Of a stretch of DNA of 64,000 nucleotides, positions 59,688-64,000 are shown in pieces. The stretch spans positions 1 to 64,000 of the forward strand of contig JAXMAB010000009.1 of NCBI GenBank assembly GCA_046350655.1, written 5' to 3'. This DNA comes from JAEUHO01 sp046350655. Lineage in GTDB: Bacteria; Planctomycetota; PLA2; JAEUHO01. The notes below the pieces were generated by a model. That model worked only from the letters and a program-made list of their open reading frames with translations. It was not told where the DNA came from and did no database searches. The position numbers were made by a program, and so were the translations under genes. Within the stretch, counting starts at the first letter, position 1. Each line of letters begins with the position of its first letter.

Positions 59688-62192
59688 TTGAACCCCGTCC
59701 CGCCCCCCGCCCTCGACCTCGAACGCGCGCCCGATGCGGGGCACACGGTGCGGGAGTACGTCGGCGCGATCTGGCAGCGCAAGGGGCTCGTGCTGCTCCT
59801 CGCGGCGCTCGGCGCCGCGGCGGGCTGGTGGCAGGGGCAGCGGTCGCCCGACGTCTACGCGGTCTCGACGCTCGTGGACATCCAGAAGCCGAAGCCGTTC
59901 GGCGGCGCGGCGCCCACGCAGGCCTTCGGCGAGTCGTATCACGAGAGCCAGCTCTACTACCCGACGAAGTGGTCGCTGCTCGCGAGCGGCACCTACGTCG
60001 AGCGGCTCTTCGCGGCCGCGGACGGCCCGCAGGGGCGCCGCTACCCGATGTGGGACTGGCTCACGTGGCCCGTCTACCTCGACAAGTCGCCCGACGCCGC
60101 GCGCGAGGCCTTCGGCCCCGAGGTCCAGAACGTCATCGAGTTCGAGGCGCTCGCGGGGATCTCCGCGAAGGACTTCCAGCGGCGCTACTCGTTCCGGCGG
60201 TACGGCCTCCACCCGTCGCCGTCCGCGCGCTACGACGACCCGTCGGACCTCGCGCGCTACCTCGCGAGCCACGTCGTCGTGAAGCCCGAGAAGGGCACGA
60301 CGCTCGTCTCGATCGAGCTCGAGGGCGAGGAACGCGAGGCCCTGGCGCCGCTCCTCAACCTGCTCGTCGAGGTCTTCTGGCGCGAGCAGCGGAGCGAGAC
60401 GCAGCGCCGGCTCGAGCGCGAGCGGAGGTTCTGGGCGAAGAAGCGTCGGGAACTCGGCCGCGACGCCAACGAGGCGGACGCCGCGACGATCGGCGACCAG
60501 ACCCCCAACCCTCCGCCGGGCGAGGACCCCGTCGCGAAGGCGGAGGCGGCCCTGAAGCAGTGGAAGCTCGAGAAGGGCAGCGGGGCCCAGCGCCTCGACC
60601 TGCGCTCGGCGTTCCGCCGCGACCAGGTCGTCGAGGGCGAGGCCAAGCTCCGGTCGCTCGACGAAGAGCTCGTCGTGGCCCGGCCCGACATCGAGGCGCT
60701 CGTGCCCGACGCCCGACGGATGGCCGACCAGGCCCTCGCCGCCGCGGTCGGCGGGTCGTCGGCGCCGCCCACGCGCGCACAGGCCGCCGCCGCGGCGCGC
60801 GCGACCGACCTCGCGTGGCTGCAGGCCCTCGACGCGGTCGAGACCGAGGCCCGTGGCCTCGCCGACAAGGGGCCCGCGGGCCGGCTCGAGGCCCTCGCGT
60901 TCGTGACGGCCGACCCGACGGTGACGGCTGCGACGGCCCGCTGGCGGGGATTCATGGACGCGCGCTCGGACCTCGCGGCGGCGGACGCGCGCAAGGCGAT
61001 CGTCGCGGCGGTCCGCGACGTCGTGCTGCGGCGGACCCGCGAGCTGCGGATCCTGCTCGGCCGCCGCCTCGAGATCCGCGAGCGCCTGCGCAACGACGAC
61101 GAGGACCTCGACGCCCAGTGGAAGCTCTCCGAGGAGCTGAAGGGCCTCCAGGGCACGTTCGACGGCCTGACGGCGCAGCTCGCCAAGGTGGACGCCGAGC
61201 TCGAGCGCATCCGCGCGCAGATCACGATCGAGAACGACGCGCGGCCGCTGAAGGTGATCGAGCTGGCCACCGACCCCGGCCGCCCCGTGAAGCCGAACCG
61301 TCCGCTGCTGTTGGGCCTCGGCGCGGCCGTCGGCCTGCTGCTCGGCCTCGGTTGCGCCCTGCTGGTGGACTGGCTCGACGACACCGTCAGCGACCCGGAC
61401 GACGTCACGCGTCACATCGGCGTCCCCGTCGTGGGGTCGATCCTCTCGCTGCCGTCCCGTACGGCGGACCGCGTCGCCTCCGAGCAGCCCCGCTCGCCGG
61501 TGGCGGAGGCGTTCCGTGCCGTCCGCACGTCGCTCGAGTTCTCGCTGCCCGGCGACGCGGCCGGCGGCCGCGTGCTGCTGGTGTCGTCGTGCTCGCCGCG
61601 CGAGGGCAAGACGACCGTCGCGAGCAACGTGGCCCTCGTCTTCGCGCAGGACGGCAAGCGCACGCTGCTCGTGGACGCCGACCTCCGCAAGCCGCGCGTG
61701 CACGAGGTCATGGGCGTGGACAGCGCCCGCGGCCTCTCGAACGTGCTCGTCGGCCGCGAGCGGCCCGAGGACGTCGTCCTGCCGACCGCGCACGAGAACC
61801 TGTGGGTCCTCCCCGCGGGCACGCTCCCGCCGAACCCGGCGGAGCTCCTCGGCCGTCCCGCGGTGAAGGCCCTCTTCGACGCGCTCCGGACGTCGTTCGA
61901 CCGCATCGTCGTCGACACGGCGCCCGTCGGGATCGTGACGGACGCCGCGGTCCTCGCGCGCGTCGCCGACACGATCCTCCTCGTGGTCGCGGCGGGCCGC
62001 ACCAAGAAGCGCTCGGCCGAGCACGGCGCCGCGCTGCTCGCGACGGTCGGCGCGCCCGCCACCGGCGTGATCATGAACATGGTCCCGCGCGGCAGCCGTT
62101 GGGCCTACGGCGGGTACTACGACCGCGGCGCGCGCGGCTACTACGGCAGCCGGAGCGACGGCGGCGGCGGCAGCAGCGGCGACGCGGGCTGA
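59688..62192 (+). CDS. Polysaccharide co-polymerase with tyrosine autokinase domain (Wzc-like)
   Basis: 834 residues in one chain: N-terminal Wzz domain with first membrane helix at about 30-48 (GLVLLLAALGAAAGWW), a long helical periplasmic region to about 520, second helix (PLLLGLGAAVGLLLGLGCALLV), then a BY-kinase domain with Walker A SCSPREGKTT, Walker A' LLVDADLRKP, and a Tyr/Gly-rich tail (WAYGGYYDRGARGYYG) suited to autophosphorylation. It controls chain length and export of exopolysaccharide together with the SLBB protein. Start is TTG 59688, just after the upstream stop. Confidence 0.92.
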   Translation: MNPVPPPALDLERAPDAGHTVREYVGAIWQRKGLVLLLAALGAAAGWWQGQRSPDVYAVSTLVDIQKPKPFGGAAPTQAFGESYHESQLYYPTKWSLLASGTYVERLFAAADGPQGRRYPMWDWLTWPVYLDKSPDAAREAFGPEVQNVIEFEALAGISAKDFQRRYSFRRYGLHPSPSARYDDPSDLARYLASHVVVKPEKGTTLVSIELEGEEREALAPLLNLLVEVFWREQRSETQRRLERERRFWAKKRRELGRDANEADAATIGDQTPNPPPGEDPVAKAEAALKQWKLEKGSGAQRLDLRSAFRRDQVVEGEAKLRSLDEELVVARPDIEALVPDARRMADQALAAAVGGSSAPPTRAQAAAAARATDLAWLQALDAVETEARGLADKGPAGRLEALAFVTADPTVTAATARWRGFMDARSDLAAADARKAIVAAVRDVVLRRTRELRILLGRRLEIRERLRNDDEDLDAQWKLSEELKGLQGTFDGLTAQLAKVDAELERIRAQITIENDARPLKVIELATDPGRPVKPNRPLLLGLGAAVGLLLGLGCALLVDWLDDTVSDPDDVTRHIGVPVVGSILSLPSRTADRVASEQPRSPVAEAFRAVRTSLEFSLPGDAAGGRVLLVSSCSPREGKTTVASNVALVFAQDGKRTLLVDADLRKPRVHEVMGVDSARGLSNVLVGRERPEDVVLPTAHENLWVLPAGTLPPNPAELLGRPAVKALFDALRTSFDRIVVDTAPVGIVTDAAVLARVADTILLVVAAGRTKKRSAEHGAALLATVGAPATGVIMNMVPRGSRWAYGGYYDRGARGYYGSRSDGGGGSSGDAG

Positions 62193-62195
62193 CCC

Positions 62196-62801
62196 GTGGG
62201 ACGGACGCTCGTCGCGCTGCTCGGCCTCGCGACCTTCGGGTGGGCCGTGCACGAGGCCGTGGGCCGCGAGGCGTGGCGTCGAGCGTGCACCCCCGCGGAG
62301 GTCGAGGCCGCCCGGGCCTCGCGGTTCCCCGACGCCGGCCTCGTCGTGCTGCCCGCGGACGCGGCCGACGTCGAGACCCTGCGCCGGGCCCTCGTCCTGC
62401 GGCCGCGGGACCCGCGCCTCCTGGCCGCGCTCGCCGCCGCCGGCGACGACCCGCTGTCCCCCGAGGCGCTGGCGCTCGCGGTGCGGGCGTCGGTCGTGGC
62501 GCCGTACGCCGGCGGCGTCGCGGACGCGACCACGGAGCGGCTCCTCGCGGCGGGGGAGGCCCGCGCCGCGGCGGCCGTCCTGTGGCGCGACCGCGCGCGG
62601 AGGGCGGTCTCTTCGGGGCGACCGGACCGCGACGAGGTCGCGCGGGAGGCGGCGCGCTCGCTGGCCGCGGCCCGCGAGGTGCTCGAGGCGGTGCTCGCGG
62701 TCGACGCGGCGCTCTCGCCGACGACGCCCGGCCGCGCGCCGGTCACCGAGCGCGCCGCCGCCGCACGCCGCCGGCTCGACGAGCTCGGGGACGCGCCGTG
62801 A
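62196..62801 (+). CDS. Hypothetical protein in the exopolysaccharide operon
   Basis: 201 residues: N-terminal signal-like segment (VGRTLVALLGLATFGWAV), then a helical, Ala/Arg-rich body with repeat-like pairs of helices that could be TPR-like (VETLRRALVLRPRDPRLLAALAAAG). GTG 62196 lies three bases after the Wzc stop, and its own stop overlaps the next GTG (GTGA), so it is embedded in the operon. No firm family. Confidence 0.65.
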   Translation: MGRTLVALLGLATFGWAVHEAVGREAWRRACTPAEVEAARASRFPDAGLVVLPADAADVETLRRALVLRPRDPRLLAALAAAGDDPLSPEALALAVRASVVAPYAGGVADATTERLLAAGEARAAAAVLWRDRARRAVSSGRPDRDEVAREAARSLAAAREVLEAVLAVDAALSPTTPGRAPVTERAAAARRRLDELGDAP

Positions 62802-64000
62802 GCGGCGGGCCCCGTCCGGCGGCGGTGGGACTCGCCGCGACGTTCCTCGTGGCGGTGGTCGCGGCGGGGGGCGCCGCGGGCGGGGCGACGACGCCGTCGT
62901 TCGCGACGGCGTTCGCGGCCGCGGCCGTCCTCGCGGCGGGCCTCGCGTGCCTCGCGGCCCGGGGTTCGCCCGGCCTCTCGCCCGCGAGCTCGACGCCGGA
63001 GGCGTGGGGCCTCGCGTGCGCGGCGTGGGCCGCCGTCGCGGCGGTGCCGCTGCCCGCGGCGGTCGTCGACGCGCTCGCGCCGTACACCGCGGCCGCGCGC
63101 GTGGCCGCGGTCGGCGACGCCGCCGGTCCGCTGAGCCTCGACGCGGGCGCGACCGCGCTCGCGGCGCTCGGCCTCGTCGCGTGGGTCCTCCTCGCGCGCG
63201 GCGCCCGCCGGCTCGTGGAGGCGGGCGGGGCCGTGGCGCTGGCGCGCGCGACCGCCGCGGCGGTGGTGCTGCACGGCGGCGCGGCGCTCCTGCGCGGCCG
63301 GTACGGCGAGGACGACCCGCTGCTCCTCAGGTGGGCGATGAAGAGCGCGCTGAACGCGTGGGGGACGTTCCCGAACCGCACGCAGGCGGCGGCGTTCCTG
63401 CTCGTGGGCGCGGGGGCGGCGCTCGGCCTCGCGGTCCGCGGCCCGCGTCTCCTCGACCGCGGGCTCGGGGCCGTGGCGGTGGCGGTCGCGACGGCGTCGG
63501 TGGCCGCGTCCGGGTCGCGGGCGGGGGTCGCCGGCGTGGTGCTCGCGCTCGCGGGGGTGGCCGCGGCGCGTCGCGGGCGCGGGCGGGTCCTCGTCGCGGC
63601 CGCGGCCGCGGCGGCCGTCGTCGTCGGGGTCGCGGGGGCGGCCGGGGTCGGGCCCGCGGCACGGGCGCTCGCCTGGCGGGCGAACGAAGGGACGCGGTTC
63701 GAGATCTGGTCCGGCACGGTGCACCTCGCCGCGCGACAACCCGTCGGCGTCGGGCTCGGGGCGTTCCCGTACGCCTACCCGGGCGACGGGCGCGGTCCGA
63801 CCGACCGGTGGGCCGGCATCGCCGAGAGCGACGTGCTGCAGGCCGGCGTCGAATTCGGGGTGCCGGGGGCGCTGCTCCTCGGCGCCGCCGCCGTGGCGGC
63901 CGTCCGGGCGCTGCGGCGCGATCGCCGGGCCGTGGGGCCGTCCGGGCTCGCGCCGGCGCTGGCGGTCGCGGGCCTCGTCGCCGCCGTGCCGGTCGCCCTC
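62798..64000 (+). CDS. O-antigen ligase/polymerase-like membrane protein (3' end outside window)
   Basis: 401 codons are visible without a stop to the last base. Many hydrophobic segments, with WGTFPNRTQAAAFLLVG and ASGSRAGVAGVVLALAG typical of the Wzy_C/O-antigen ligase superfamily, and a large loop with GVGLGAFPYAYPGDG where the catalytic region of such proteins lies. It would polymerise or attach the exopolysaccharide repeat. The GTG overlaps the stop of the preceding gene (GTGA). The missing C-terminus may hold a TPR domain, as in related proteins. Confidence 0.8.
   Translation, partial: MSGGPRPAAVGLAATFLVAVVAAGGAAGGATTPSFATAFAAAAVLAAGLACLAARGSPGLSPASSTPEAWGLACAAWAAVAAVPLPAAVVDALAPYTAAARVAAVGDAAGPLSLDAGATALAALGLVAWVLLARGARRLVEAGGAVALARATAAAVVLHGGAALLRGRYGEDDPLLLRWAMKSALNAWGTFPNRTQAAAFLLVGAGAALGLAVRGPRLLDRGLGAVAVAVATASVAASGSRAGVAGVVLALAGVAAARRGRGRVLVAAAAAAAVVVGVAGAAGVGPAARALAWRANEGTRFEIWSGTVHLAARQPVGVGLGAFPYAYPGDGRGPTDRWAGIAESDVLQAGVEFGVPGALLLGAAAVAAVRALRRDRRAVGPSGLAPALAVAGLVAAVPVAL

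Overview
The window is very GC-rich chromosomal DNA with near-saturated G/C at third codon positions, many GTG and TTG starts, and short overlapping gene junctions. It looks like a free-living Gram-negative-type bacterium, because it has an outer-membrane barrel, an SLBB export protein, a Wzc-like kinase and many lipoproteins. The combination of secreted squalene-cyclase-like repeat proteins, HEAT-repeat lipoproteins, Cys-rich repeat lipoproteins and a pentaheme cytochrome suggests a high-GC planctomycete. That placement is inference; no rRNA gene is present. I saw no phage, transposase, integrase or CRISPR array.

Layout. 1-4.1 kb: end of a carbamoyltransferase, a GT39 glycosyltransferase, a small anchored protein and an MBL-fold protein. 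4.2-7.4 kb (minus): a membrane-fusion-type protein coupled to a terpene-cyclase-like repeat protein. 7.5-11.3 kb: a FIST sensor protein, a GT4 glycosyltransferase with two compensating frame changes, and a Cys-rich lipoprotein with a long leader and a strong terminator. 12-19 kb: secreted alpha/beta hydrolases, an adenylate cyclase, a second terpene-cyclase-like protein and a TMEM14 protein. 19-25 kb: transketolase, then two secreted thioredoxin-fold proteins, a second Cys-rich lipoprotein and a monoheme cytochrome. 25-37 kb: PpiC isomerase, hydrolase lipoprotein, nucleoside transporter, GT39, redoxin, M18 peptidase, adenine deaminase, YchF and tRNA-Leu(CAG). 37.6-42.6 kb: a four-gene run (hydrolase, C39-like peptidase, pentaheme cytochrome, HEAT lipoprotein). 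43-49.6 kb: HEAT proteins, a flippase-like membrane protein, a PfkB kinase and a damaged thpR. 50-55 kb: recA, moaC, asd, accB-accC. 55.5-64 kb: an exopolysaccharide locus (FecR-like protein, outer-membrane barrel, SLBB protein, Wzc-like kinase, O-antigen-ligase-like protein running off the end).

Three themes link the genes. First, cell-surface construction: glycosyltransferases, polysaccharide export, Cys-rich lipoproteins and exported redox proteins. Second, a recurring promoter design: a TANNNT hexamer lies upstream of nearly every transcription unit, and at about ten genes it is only 6-10 bases from the start codon, implying leaderless mRNAs. Third, two families of short dispersed GC-rich repeats, one palindromic, scattered between and inside genes. 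Several genes show single-base frame breaks in G/C runs. These are more likely sequence or assembly errors than biology and will mislead automatic annotation.
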